From assembly GCF_028308085.1 (NCBI RefSeq), contig NZ_JAQMFS010000087.1, forward strand, positions 1 to 36,072: 36,072 bases of DNA. Direction: 5' to 3'. Made by a program: the position numbers and the translations under genes. This DNA is from Gemella haemolysans. GTDB lineage: Bacteria; Bacillota; Bacilli; Staphylococcales; Gemellaceae. Under the pieces are notes generated by a model, which saw nothing but the letters and a program-made list of their open reading frames with translations, was not told the origin of the DNA and ran no database searches. Of the stretch, positions 8,571-16,497 are shown in pieces (within the stretch, counting starts at the first letter, position 1; each line of letters starts with the position of its first letter).

Positions 8571-9488
8571 TTATTTTTTATGACTTTCACTAACTAAATT
8601 TTGTTTTTTCATTGATAAAATAGCAGAATAGCAGAAGACTGCAACTGCCACCCAAATTATTGAGAAAGATATTAATTTTTGAACGCTTAATTCTTCTCCA
8701 TAAACAAAAATTCCAATGAAAAATTGCATTGTAGGTGGTAAATATTGTAAAATTCCCAGCATATATAGAGGGATATCCGTTGCTCCTTTAGCGAATAACA
8801 TTAGAGGTACTGCAGTAACGACACCAGATAATAATAGATAAATTAGTGTATCTGTTCCAAAAGTATGGAATGTTACAGAATTATTTGATGCTAGATAGCC
8901 CATGTAGATTATTGCTATTGGAGATACTATTGCAGTTTCAATTAATAGACTAGCTTTAGGACTAAGAATAATTTTCTTTTTACATAGACTATAAAGTCCA
9001 AATGTTAATGCAAGCATGATAGATATCCAAGGTAAAGAGCCTAGTGAGATAAATAAGTACAATAGTGAACCTCCAACAAAGAGGCAAGCTATAGTTTGTG
9101 TACGAGTTAATTTCTCTTTTAAAAATACCACAGCTAAGATGATTGTAACAATTGGATTTAAGTAGTATCCAAAGCTTGCTTCTAATACGTGGTTAGTATT
9201 TACCGCGATTATATATGTTAGCCAGTTTCCAGTAATTAAAAATGAAGCTAGAACTAATAGCAAAAAACTTTTTTTGTTATCCCAGATTTTTTTTATTTCT
9301 TCAAAAATAGTTTTCTTATTTTTAGCAATTCCTACTACTAAAATCATAAAAATAAATGAACACAGAATTCGCATTGCTAAAACTTCATATGCACCTATGC
9401 TTTTTAGTAGTTTAAAATATATGGGGAAGAGTCCCCAGGAAAAGTAACAAATAAGAATAGCTACTAAACTTTTTTGAGTATTATTCAT
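8571..9488 (-). CDS. rarD: RarD family EamA transporter
   Basis: The 305-residue protein has ten predicted membrane helices in the two-fold EamA arrangement. It carries the RarD-type opening SWGLFPIYFKLL and later ASFGYYLNPI and FFIGIFVYGEEL segments. RarD proteins are inner-membrane permeases of the drug/metabolite superfamily; substrates are poorly defined (the E. coli name comes from chloramphenicol sensitivity). AGGAGG precedes the ATG on the minus strand, and a promoter with TTGAAA-17-TATACT lies at 9536-9564. It is a single-gene unit convergent with the prd operon and divergent from the grd operon. No direct link to either reductase is shown. Confidence 0.88.
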   Translation of the reverse strand: MNNTQKSLVAILICYFSWGLFPIYFKLLKSIGAYEVLAMRILCSFIFMILVVGIAKNKKTIFEEIKKIWDNKKSFLLLVLASFLITGNWLTYIIAVNTNHVLEASFGYYLNPIVTIILAVVFLKEKLTRTQTIACLFVGGSLLYLFISLGSLPWISIMLALTFGLYSLCKKKIILSPKASLLIETAIVSPIAIIYMGYLASNNSVTFHTFGTDTLIYLLLSGVVTAVPLMLFAKGATDIPLYMLGILQYLPPTMQFFIGIFVYGEELSVQKLISFSIIWVAVAVFCYSAILSMKKQNLVSESHKK

Positions 9489-9535
9489 AATATTCCTCCT
9501 TTATAAAATAAATTTACTTACTTTGTAGTAAATTA

Positions 9536-9564
9536 AGTATAACGAAAATAGCAATATTTTTCAA
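9536..9564 (-). promoter_or_regulatory. Promoter of rarD
   Basis: On the minus strand TTGAAA (9564-9559) and TATACT (9541-9536) are 17 bases apart, about 48 bases before the rarD start codon. Confidence 0.65.
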
Positions 9565-9841
9565 TGGAAATTTTCAGTTGTTTGAAAAATATTCAAATTA
9601 TTTTCATATTTATATATTTTAGTGTATATTTAGACAAATTATATATATTACAATTGCAACATTATAATTCATTAACTTTATAAAAATAGTATATCAAAAA
9701 AATAAATATATTTTTTATATTTTAAAATATAAAAGCTTAAAAAATACATTTTCTTAAAAATTAATTATATTTTATGTAAATCTTTATGCTAAGATATTTT
9801 AGAGAACCAATTATAGCACTTAAGAAAACGTTTTAATTTAT
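9565..9841. other. AT-rich divergent intergenic region with a cre-like site
   Basis: No gene is seen; the short minus-strand open frame here runs through the riboswitch and has no support. At 9823-9836 AGAAAACGTTTTAA matches 12 of 14 positions of the CcpA cre consensus TGWAARCGYTWWCW. It lies just upstream of the grd promoter -35 box. Confidence 0.35.
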
Positions 9842-9871
9842 TTGAGAAATAGTATAAAATAAAAATATAAG
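9842..9871 (+). promoter_or_regulatory. Promoter of the grd operon
   Basis: TTGAGA (9842-9847) and TATAAG (9866-9871) are 18 bases apart. Initiation near 9878 would place the start of the glycine aptamer about ten bases into the transcript. Confidence 0.55.
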
Positions 9872-9888
9872 GAAATATACTGTAAGAG

Positions 9889-9988
9889 TAGTATGGGAGA
9901 GGACGCAAGACACCGAAGGTACAAGTTAATATTTGGCAAATATTAATGAAATTCTCAGGTAAAAAGACCATACTAGGACAGAACTCTG
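9889..9988 (+). promoter_or_regulatory. Single-aptamer glycine riboswitch (gcvT motif)
   Basis: The conserved gcvT core is present: GGAGAGGACGC at 9896-9906, CACCGAAGG at 9911-9919, TTCTCAGGTAAAAAGACC at 9952-9969, and then AGGACAG. The closing P1 helix is TAGTATGG (9889-9896) with CCATACTA (9968-9975), eight perfect pairs. A long AATATT stem forms the variable P3-like arm. Only one aptamer is present. The small CAGAACTCTG element at 9979-9988 looks like the residual 'ghost' aptamer known from singlet glycine riboswitches. A terminator follows, so it should control transcription. In this class glycine usually promotes expression of glycine-using genes, which fits the glycine reductase operon downstream. 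Confidence 0.93.
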
Positions 9989-9998
9989 AAGCAAGACA

Positions 9999-10037
9999 AC
10001 AGGGAGAAAGCTAACTTTCTTTCTGTTTTTATTTTTT
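9999..10037 (+). terminator. Riboswitch-controlled terminator of the grd operon
   Basis: ACAGGGAGAAAG (9999-10010) pairs with CTTTCTTTCTGT (10015-10026), using two G-U pairs, around a CTAA loop. TTTTATTTTTT follows. CTCTG at 9984-9988 could alternatively pair with CAGGG at 10000-10004 as a short antiterminator. The grdX ribosome-binding site follows immediately. Confidence 0.85.
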
Positions 10038-10049
10038 AGGAGGAACAAC

Positions 10050-10418
10050 ATGAAACTAATAACTAACAATCCAAAGTTTATTGAGGAAAACTTAAAAGAT
10101 ATAGAAATTGAGTATTTAGATGTGAGTTATATAGATATCTTAAGAAAGGTAAGAGACTATGTTCATGAAAACTGGGAGATAGTAACACATCCTCTTTATG
10201 GTAGTGTGAAACCAAATGAAACAATTTATAGAACGATTGTCATAAAAGAAAAAAATTCTTTGGATATAACGTCGGTTAATTTAATCTCAGATGCGATATT
10301 AACATTTAAAAAATTTAGAAATAATAGAGAAGTGCCTCAGTGGACTGATAGAGTAAAAGATGATTTTAGTGTAATTGATCATGATTTAATAATAAACGCG
10401 ATAAATAGAATTTTATAA
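10050..10418 (+). CDS. grdX: GrdX family protein
   Basis: The 122-residue soluble protein matches the GrdX pattern: TNNP near the start, then RDYVHENWEIVTHPLYGSVK and PNETIYRTIVIKE. GrdX is regularly the first gene of glycine/betaine/sarcosine reductase operons, but its function is not established. AGGAGGAACAAC precedes the ATG, directly downstream of the riboswitch terminator. trxB starts 24 bases after the stop. No membrane segment, signal peptide or redox Cys pair is seen. Confidence 0.88.
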   Translation: MKLITNNPKFIEENLKDIEIEYLDVSYIDILRKVRDYVHENWEIVTHPLYGSVKPNETIYRTIVIKEKNSLDITSVNLISDAILTFKKFRNNREVPQWTDRVKDDFSVIDHDLIINAINRIL

Positions 10419-10441
10419 AAAATAACTAAAGGAGAATAATT

Positions 10442-11386
10442 ATGAGTAGACATTATGATGTAATTATTATAGGTTCAGGACCAGCTGGATTATCTGCTGC
10501 TTTGTATGCTTCACGTGCAAAATTAAGTACCTTGGTTCTTGAAAAATCTAAAAATGGGGGGCAAGCTGCGATTACGCACTTAATTGAAAATTATCCTGGA
10601 GCGGTGGAAGATCCAACAGGACCTCGTGTAACAGCAAGAATGGTTGAGCAGGCTAAGAGTTTCGGAGCTGAAATAAAACAAGATGAAGTTCTTAATGTTG
10701 AACTTGAAGGAGATGAAAAAGTAGTTACATGTGTAAGTGGTGATTATACTGCTAAAACAGTAATTATTGCAACAGGAGCGTCTCCAAGGAAGTTAGATGC
10801 ACCAGGAATTAAAGAGTTAGAAAGTAAAGGTATTTCTTACTGTGCAACTTGTGATGGTGACTTTTTCGAAGGGCTTGATGTTTATGTAGTTGGTGGAGCT
10901 AATAGTGCTGTAGAAGAAGCTTTATTCTTAACTAAATTTGCTCGTAAAGTAACAATTGTATACCGAAGAGAAAATGTTCGTTGTGAAAAAGTTACTGCAG
11001 AAAAAGCTAAAAACAATCCAAAAATTGAAATTTTAGGAAATACTGTAGTTACAGAAGCAATCGGAGATGGAATATTAGAAGCTATTAGATTGAAAAATTT
11101 AATAACTGGTGAAGAATATGTAATTGAAGCTGACGAAGAAGATGGAACAATGGGATTATTCTTCTTTATCGGATACATTCCTCAAACAAAACTATTTGAA
11201 GGAAAAGTTGAAATGACAGAAGATGGGTACATTAAAGCAGGAGAAGACACTAGAACAAATGTAGATGGTGTATTCGTAGCTGGTGACTGTCGTGTTAAAG
11301 ATATCCGCCAAGTAGTTACTGCGGTATCTGATGGAGCTGTTGCAGCGATTCGCGCTGAAAAATATATTGCTGAGAAATTTGAATAA
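10442..11386 (+). CDS. trxB: Thioredoxin reductase of the glycine reductase operon
   Basis: The 314-residue flavoprotein reduces thioredoxin, which in turn reduces glycine reductase. It shows an N-terminal FAD motif (GSGPAGLSAALYASRAKL, from residue 12), the redox pair C134-A-T-C137 and a C-terminal GVFVAGDCR-type FAD motif. The usual pyridine-nucleotide motifs are altered: GGANSA replaces GGGxSA, and YRRENVR replaces HRRxxxR, though the arginines that bind the NADPH phosphate are kept. NADPH use is therefore likely but not certain. AAAGGAG precedes the ATG. It lies between grdX and trxA, the order common in grd operons. Confidence 0.92.
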   Translation: MSRHYDVIIIGSGPAGLSAALYASRAKLSTLVLEKSKNGGQAAITHLIENYPGAVEDPTGPRVTARMVEQAKSFGAEIKQDEVLNVELEGDEKVVTCVSGDYTAKTVIIATGASPRKLDAPGIKELESKGISYCATCDGDFFEGLDVYVVGGANSAVEEALFLTKFARKVTIVYRRENVRCEKVTAEKAKNNPKIEILGNTVVTEAIGDGILEAIRLKNLITGEEYVIEADEEDGTMGLFFFIGYIPQTKLFEGKVEMTEDGYIKAGEDTRTNVDGVFVAGDCRVKDIRQVVTAVSDGAVAAIRAEKYIAEKFE

Positions 11387-11422
11387 AATTTAAAAATAAA
11401 ATAACAAAAGGAGAAAAAGAAA

Positions 11423-11740
11423 ATGTTAGAACTTAATAAAGAAAACTTTGAACAAGAAGTATTGGAAGCAGAAGGATATGTGTTTGTAGACTTCTGGAGC
11501 CAAGGTTGTGAACCATGTAAAGCTCTTATGCCTGATGTCCACAAATTGGCAGAAACATATGGAGATAAAATCAAATTTACATCTCTAGATACAACAAAAG
11601 CAAGAAGACTTGCTATTAAACAAAAAGTTTTAGGGTTACCAACATTAGCGATATATAAAGATGGTAGCAAAGTCGAAGAAGTAACTAAAGACGATGCAAC
11701 TATTCCTAATATTGAAGCTATGATTAAAAAATATTATTAA
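11423..11740 (+). CDS. trxA: Thioredoxin with a CEPC active site
   Basis: The 105-residue thioredoxin fold protein is the direct electron donor to glycine reductase protein A. The active site is FWSQGC29EPC32K, not the canonical WCGPC; departures from WCGPC are known in thioredoxins of amino-acid-reducing anaerobes. The cis-proline loop is present as GLPTLAIYK. It is short and cytoplasmic, preceded by AAAGGAG. It lies between its reductase and grdE, consistent with a dedicated Trx system for this operon. Confidence 0.93.
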   Translation: MLELNKENFEQEVLEAEGYVFVDFWSQGCEPCKALMPDVHKLAETYGDKIKFTSLDTTKARRLAIKQKVLGLPTLAIYKDGSKVEEVTKDDATIPNIEAMIKKYY

Positions 11741-11766
11741 AATTAACTCAAAGGGAGGTATTAGGT

Positions 11767-13053
11767 ATGCATCTTGAATTAGGAAAGATTCATATTAAAG
11801 ATATACAATTTGCTGCAGAATCAAAAATTGAGGCAAATGTATTATATGTAAATAAAGAAGAGCTTGTAAAAGCTGTTTTTGAGGATGATGCAATTGAATC
11901 TGTTGATTTAGAAATTGCTCGTCCTGGTGAAAGTGTTCGTATTACTCCAGTTAAGGATGTAATTGAACCTCGTGTAAAAATTGAAGGACGTGGTGGAATA
12001 TTCCCTGGTATACTTTCAAAAGTAGATACTGTAGGAGAAGGACGAACTATCGCCCTTAAAGGTATGGCTGTTGTAACTACTGGTAAAATAGTAGGATTCC
12101 AAGAAGGTATCATCGATATGACTGGAGTTGGAGCTGAATATACTCCATTTTCAAAAACTAATAATTTAATCGTTATCGCTGAACCAAAAGAAGGAATTAA
12201 ACAACACGAACATGAAAAAGCAGTTCGTTATATTGGGTTTAAAGCAGCTCGCTACATTGCAGAATTAGCTCGTACTTTAGAACCTGAAGAAGTAGAAGTT
12301 TATGAAACAAAACCGCTATTAGAACAAATTGCTGAATATCCAGATCTTCCAAAAGTAGGATATGTATACATGCTTCAAACTCAAGGACTATTACATGATA
12401 CTTATGTATACGGTGTTGATGCAAAACAAATAGTACCAACTATCCTATATCCAACAGAAATCATGGATGGTGCTATTGTAAGTGGTAACTGTGTATCGGC
12501 ATGTGATAAAAACCCAACTTATGTACACTTAAACAATGGAGTTATTGAAGACCTATATAAAAAACATGGTAAAGAAATTAACTTCTTAGGTGTAATAATT
12601 ACTAATGAAAATGTTTATTTAATGGATAAAGAACGTTCATCTAACTGGACCGCAAAACTTTGCCGTTACTTAAACTTAGATGCGGTAATCGTATCTCAAG
12701 AAGGATTTGGTAATCCAGATACTGACTTAATAATGAATTGTAAAAAAATTGAAGCGGAACAAGTTAAAACAGTTATTGTGACAGATGAATATGCAGGACG
12801 TGATGGAGCCAGCCAAAGTTTAGCTGATGCTGACGTAGCTGCTAATGCTGTAGTTACAGGTGGAAATGCTAACCAAGTAGTAGTATTACCAAAACTAGAT
12901 AAAATTATAGGACACATCGATGTAGTGAACGTAATTGCTGGTGGTAACCAAGACTCATTAAGAGAAGATGGTACTATTGAAGTAGAAATCCAAGCTATTA
13001 CAGGTGCTACTAACGAAACAGGATTTGGTTACTTAAGTGCCAAAACTTTCTAA
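11767..13053 (+). CDS. grdE: Glycine reductase protein B proprotein GrdE
   Basis: The 428-residue proprotein is cleaved in this family to give the alpha and beta subunits of the substrate-specific protein B, with a pyruvoyl group that binds glycine. The processing site is seen as VSGN-C242-VSACDKNPTY; residue 242 is the position reported for the pyruvoyl Cys of the Eubacterium (Peptoclostridium) acidaminophilum protein. It is related to PrdA, sharing the same proprotein logic. AAAGGGAGG precedes the ATG. Substrate could in principle be sarcosine or betaine, but the glycine riboswitch and a single B component favour glycine. Confidence 0.94.
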   Translation: MHLELGKIHIKDIQFAAESKIEANVLYVNKEELVKAVFEDDAIESVDLEIARPGESVRITPVKDVIEPRVKIEGRGGIFPGILSKVDTVGEGRTIALKGMAVVTTGKIVGFQEGIIDMTGVGAEYTPFSKTNNLIVIAEPKEGIKQHEHEKAVRYIGFKAARYIAELARTLEPEEVEVYETKPLLEQIAEYPDLPKVGYVYMLQTQGLLHDTYVYGVDAKQIVPTILYPTEIMDGAIVSGNCVSACDKNPTYVHLNNGVIEDLYKKHGKEINFLGVIITNENVYLMDKERSSNWTAKLCRYLNLDAVIVSQEGFGNPDTDLIMNCKKIEAEQVKTVIVTDEYAGRDGASQSLADADVAANAVVTGGNANQVVVLPKLDKIIGHIDVVNVIAGGNQDSLREDGTIEVEIQAITGATNETGFGYLSAKTF

Positions 13054-13102
13054 TTAAACAAAATAATAAATGTTATAGATTTGAACAAGGAGGAATAAGA
13101 TA

Positions 13103-13564
13103 ATGGTAAATCTTATTAATAAAAAAGTAGTTATCATTGGTGACCGTGATGGGATTCCAGGATTAGCTATAGAAGAATGTGTAAAACCAATTGAGGGATT
13201 AGAAGTAGTATTTTCATCTACTGAGTGTTTTGTCTGAACGGCTGCAGGGGCTATGGACTTAGAAAACCAAAAACGTATTAAAGAAGCTGCCGAAAAATTC
13301 GGTAACGAAAACGTTGTGGTTTTACTAGGTGCTGCAGAAGCCGAAGCTGCTGGTCTAGCAGCTGAAACTGTAACAGTGGGAGATCCAACATTCGCAGGAC
13401 CACTTGCTGGAGTAGAACTTAATCTAGCTGTATATCACATTGTAGAAGAAGAAATTAAATCACAAATAGATGAAGCAATCTATGAAGATCAAGTAGGAAT
13501 GATGGAAATGGTATTAGATGTAGATGAAATCGCAAGTGAAATGAAAGATGTTCGTGGAGAGTAG
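13103..13564 (+). CDS. grdA: Glycine reductase selenoprotein A (GrdA)
   Basis: The protein has 153 residues when the in-frame TGA at 13235-13237 is read as selenocysteine (residue 45). The active site is TEC42-F-V-U45-TAAGAMDLE, the C-F-V-U motif typical of GrdA. During catalysis the selenol attacks the glycine-pyruvoyl adduct of protein B to give Se-carboxymethyl-selenocysteine, which protein C converts to acetyl phosphate. Thioredoxin then reduces the mixed selenide-sulfide. AAGGAGG precedes the ATG at 13103. Downstream of the TGA a frame beginning at an internal ATG (13253) lacks the first 50 residues and is not a separate gene. Confidence 0.97.
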
Positions 13565-13600
13565 TTTATTGTCTGAATAACAATATAGGGGGAAATTAAA

Positions 13601-14908
13601 ATGTCTAAAATAAGAGTAGTACATTATATAAACCAATTCTTCGCCGGAGTAGGTGGAGAAGAAAAAGCCCACATTGCACCAGAATTAAGAACTGAATTAC
13701 CACCTATTAGTGTTCAGTTACAAGGCAAGTTGGGAGAAGAATTCGAAGTAGTAGCTACAGTAGTTTGTGGAGATAGCTACTTCAATGAAAATTTAGAAAA
13801 AGTTCAAGTAGAACTTATTGATATGATTAAAGGATATGATCCTCAACTATTTATCGCAGGGCCAGCTTTTAATGCAGGACGTTATGGAGTTGCAGCAGGT
13901 ACTATTACTAAAGCAGTTCAAGATAAACTTCATATTCCAGCGGTAACAGCTATGTATGTAGAAAACCCTGGTACAGATATGTTTAGAAAAGAAGTTTATA
14001 TTCTTGAAACATCTGATAGTGCTGCAGGTATGAGAAAAGCTTTACCTAAATTAGCTAAATTCGCAGCAAAATTAGCTAAAGGAGAAGAAATCTTATCTCC
14101 AAAAGAAGAAGGATACCATGAAAGAGGAGTTCGTGTAAACTTCTTTAGTGAAAAACGTGGTTCTGAACGTGCGGTTGAAATGCTTGTTAAGAAAATTAAA
14201 GGTGAAGAATTTGAAACAGAATATCCAATGCCTAACTTCGATAGAGTAGAACCAAATCCAGCGGTTAAAGATTTAACTAAAGCGAAAATCGCTTTAGTAA
14301 CTTCAGGAGGAATCGTGCCAAAAGGCAATCCAGATCATATTGAATCATCTTCAGCTTCTAAATATGGGGAATACTCATTAGAAGGATTCAACGATTTAAC
14401 TGCCGAAACTCATGAAACAGCTCACGGTGGATATGATCCAGTGTATGCAAATGAAGATTCAGATAGAGTATTACCAGTTGATGTAATGAGAGATTTTGTC
14501 AAAGAAGGTAAAATTGGAAGTTTACATGAAAAATTCTATACAACTGTGGGTAATGGTACAGCCGTTGCTAGTGCAGTAGGATTTGCAAAAGAATATGCAC
14601 AAAAATTAGTAGCTGATGGAGTAGATGCTGTAATCTTAACTTCTACTTGAGGTACTTGTACTCGTTGCGGTGCAACGATGGTAAAAGAAATAGAGAGAGC
14701 GGGTATACCTGTGGTTCACATGTGTACAGTAGTACCGATTTCTTTAACAGTAGGAGCGAACAGAATCGTACCTACTATAGCAATTCCTCACCCATTAGGA
14801 AATCCTAAATTAGATGCGGATGAAGAGAAAAAACTAAGAAGAGGTCTTGTAGAAAAAGCATTACATGCTTTAACTGTTGAAGTAGATAGTCAAACAGTAT
14901 TCGAATAA
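13601..14908 (+). CDS. grdB: Glycine reductase protein B selenoprotein GrdB
   Basis: The protein has 435 residues when the in-frame TGA at 14648-14650 is read as selenocysteine (residue 350). The active site is LTST-U350-GTC353-TRC356, the U-x-x-C-x-x-C pattern of GrdB. It is the gamma (47-kDa) subunit of protein B and works with pyruvoyl-bearing GrdE to activate glycine. The segment after Sec (IERAGIPVVHMCTVVPI) parallels PrdB, its proline reductase relative. AGGGGGAAATTAAA precedes the ATG. A SECIS-like hairpin lies 12 bases after the TGA. It ends 55 bases before grdC, a gap filled by a regulatory-looking hairpin. Confidence 0.96.
14663..14677 (+). promoter_or_regulatory. SECIS-like hairpin of grdB
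   Basis: CGTTGC (14663-14668) pairs perfectly with GCAACG (14672-14677) around the loop GGT, starting 12 bases after the TGA. Spacing and the GGU apex resemble the E. coli fdhF SECIS minihelix (TTGCAGGTCTGCA). It lies within coding sequence. Confidence 0.65.
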
Positions 14909-14925
14909 AAAATAAAGAAAGGGGA

Positions 14926-14952
14926 GCTGAGGGTAGGTATCTTACCCTCAGC
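14926..14952 (+). promoter_or_regulatory. Perfect hairpin between the grdC ribosome-binding site and start codon
   Basis: GCTGAGGGTA (14926-14935) pairs with TACCCTCAGC (14943-14952), ten perfect pairs around a 7-base loop, with no T-run after it. The only Shine-Dalgarno sequence (AAAGGGG, just before 14925) lies 38 bases from the grdC ATG. Folding the hairpin brings it to about 11 bases. Confidence 0.7.
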
Positions 14953-14963
14953 ACACAATAGCT

Positions 14964-16487
14964 ATGAATTATCCAGTATTTAAGGGAGCAGGATACATTC
15001 TTGTTCACACACCAGATATGATAGTAAGAAATGGATCTACTTGCTCAATAGAAAGAGTAACGAATCCAGATTCTGAGTTTTTAAAAGAAGTATCGAATCA
15101 TATTCGTTCATATGAAGAAGTAGTTAACTACTTACCTAACCAAGTGTATATCGGAAACAAAACTCCTGATGAGTTAAAAGCATATCCAATGCCTTGGTAT
15201 GATATTAAAGACGAGCAAGGTCAACGTCACGGAAAATTTGGACAAATCGTTCCTCAAGATGAGTTCTTAGCTTTGATGAAAATCTGTGATGCTTTTGATT
15301 TAGTAAAACTATCAGAAGAGTTTGTAGCCAGTGTTCGTCCGAAAATAGAGGAAAACTTCAAAGAGCTAGCTCCTTTATTCGATAAATTAGAAGGAACTGA
15401 TATAAACGATAAAGAAGATGATTTTGAAGCATTGGTTCACGAAGGAAAAGTAGTAGGTTATGTTAAAAAAGCTCATGATGTCGATGTGAACTTGAATGCT
15501 CATGTTATATTTGAAAATCTAGTAGTTAAAGCTTCTGGAGTTATTTCAGCTTTAGAATTGCTTCGTAGTTATAAAATAAATCCAGAAGATATTGATTATG
15601 TAGTTGAATGTTCTGAAGAAGCGTGTGGAGATATTAACCAACGTGGTGGTGGTAACTTCGCTAAATCTATAGCTGAGGTTGTAGGATTGGTTAATGCTAC
15701 TGGTTCTGACCTTAGAGGTTTCTGTGCAGCACCAACTCATGCTTTAATAAGTGCATCAGCGTTAGTAAAATCTGGTGTTTACAAAAATGTTTTAGTGGTT
15801 GCGGGTGGAGCCAGTGCTAAACTTGGAATGAATGGTAAAGATCACGTTAAAAAAGGTCTACCAGTTCTTGAAGATGTACTAGGTGGATTTGCTGTTCTTA
15901 TCGGTGAAAATGATGGAGTAAATCCAATAATAAGAACTGATTTAGTAGGAAAACATAATGTAGGAACAGGATCTTCACCACAGGCTGTAATGGGAGCTTT
16001 AGTAGCTAATCCATTAGATAAAGCTAACCTAAAAATTACAGATGTTGATGTATTTTCTGTAGAAATGCAAAATCCAGATATTACTAAATCTGCAGGAGCA
16101 GGAAATGTTCCTGAGGCTAACTACAAAATGATTGCAGCTTTAGCAGCGATGCGCGGAGATATTGAGAAAAAAGAATTAAAATCATTCATCGAAGCTAAAG
16201 GATTACCTGGATGGGCTCCAACTCAAGGACATATTCCTTCAGGTGTGCCATATGTAGGATTTTTAATTGATGATCTTACAAAAGGCGATAAAAACCGTGC
16301 CATGATAGTAGGTAAAGGAAGTTTATTCCTAGGAAGAATGACTAACTTATTCGATGGAGTATCTATTGTAATTGAAAGAAATAGTGGAGCTGTAGAAGGA
16401 GAAACTGCAGGAATTTCTAAAGACGAAATAAGAAAAATTATAGCAGAATCAATGAGAAAAATTTCCCAAGAAATGCTAGAAGAATAG
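14964..16487 (+). CDS. grdC: Glycine reductase protein C subunit GrdC
   Basis: The 507-residue protein is the beta subunit of protein C, a thiolase/FabH-like fold. With GrdD it turns Se-carboxymethyl-selenocysteine on GrdA into an acetyl thioester and then acetyl phosphate. Family features include the start NYPVFKGAGYILVHTPDM, the NQVYIGN segment (about residues 53-59) and a glycine-rich VVAGGASAKLGMNG stretch. The ATG matches the family N-terminus, and no in-frame start lies between it and the upstream hairpin, so the start is well supported despite the distant ribosome-binding site. It ends ten bases before grdD. Confidence 0.94.
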   Translation: MNYPVFKGAGYILVHTPDMIVRNGSTCSIERVTNPDSEFLKEVSNHIRSYEEVVNYLPNQVYIGNKTPDELKAYPMPWYDIKDEQGQRHGKFGQIVPQDEFLALMKICDAFDLVKLSEEFVASVRPKIEENFKELAPLFDKLEGTDINDKEDDFEALVHEGKVVGYVKKAHDVDVNLNAHVIFENLVVKASGVISALELLRSYKINPEDIDYVVECSEEACGDINQRGGGNFAKSIAEVVGLVNATGSDLRGFCAAPTHALISASALVKSGVYKNVLVVAGGASAKLGMNGKDHVKKGLPVLEDVLGGFAVLIGENDGVNPIIRTDLVGKHNVGTGSSPQAVMGALVANPLDKANLKITDVDVFSVEMQNPDITKSAGAGNVPEANYKMIAALAAMRGDIEKKELKSFIEAKGLPGWAPTQGHIPSGVPYVGFLIDDLTKGDKNRAMIVGKGSLFLGRMTNLFDGVSIVIERNSGAVEGETAGISKDEIRKIIAESMRKISQEMLEE

Positions 16488-16497
16488 GGGTGATACT

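Noticed and set aside
9789-9971. 60-codon minus-strand open frame
   Set aside because: It runs antisense to the glycine riboswitch and the grd promoter and has no ribosome-binding site.
13253-13564. 103-residue protein beginning after the grdA TGA
   Set aside because: It is the C-terminal part of GrdA; the true start with AAGGAGG is at 13103 and the TGA encodes Sec45.
14678-14908. 76-residue protein after the grdB TGA
   Set aside because: It continues the grdB frame with the U-x-x-C-x-x-C site in between and has no start signals of its own.
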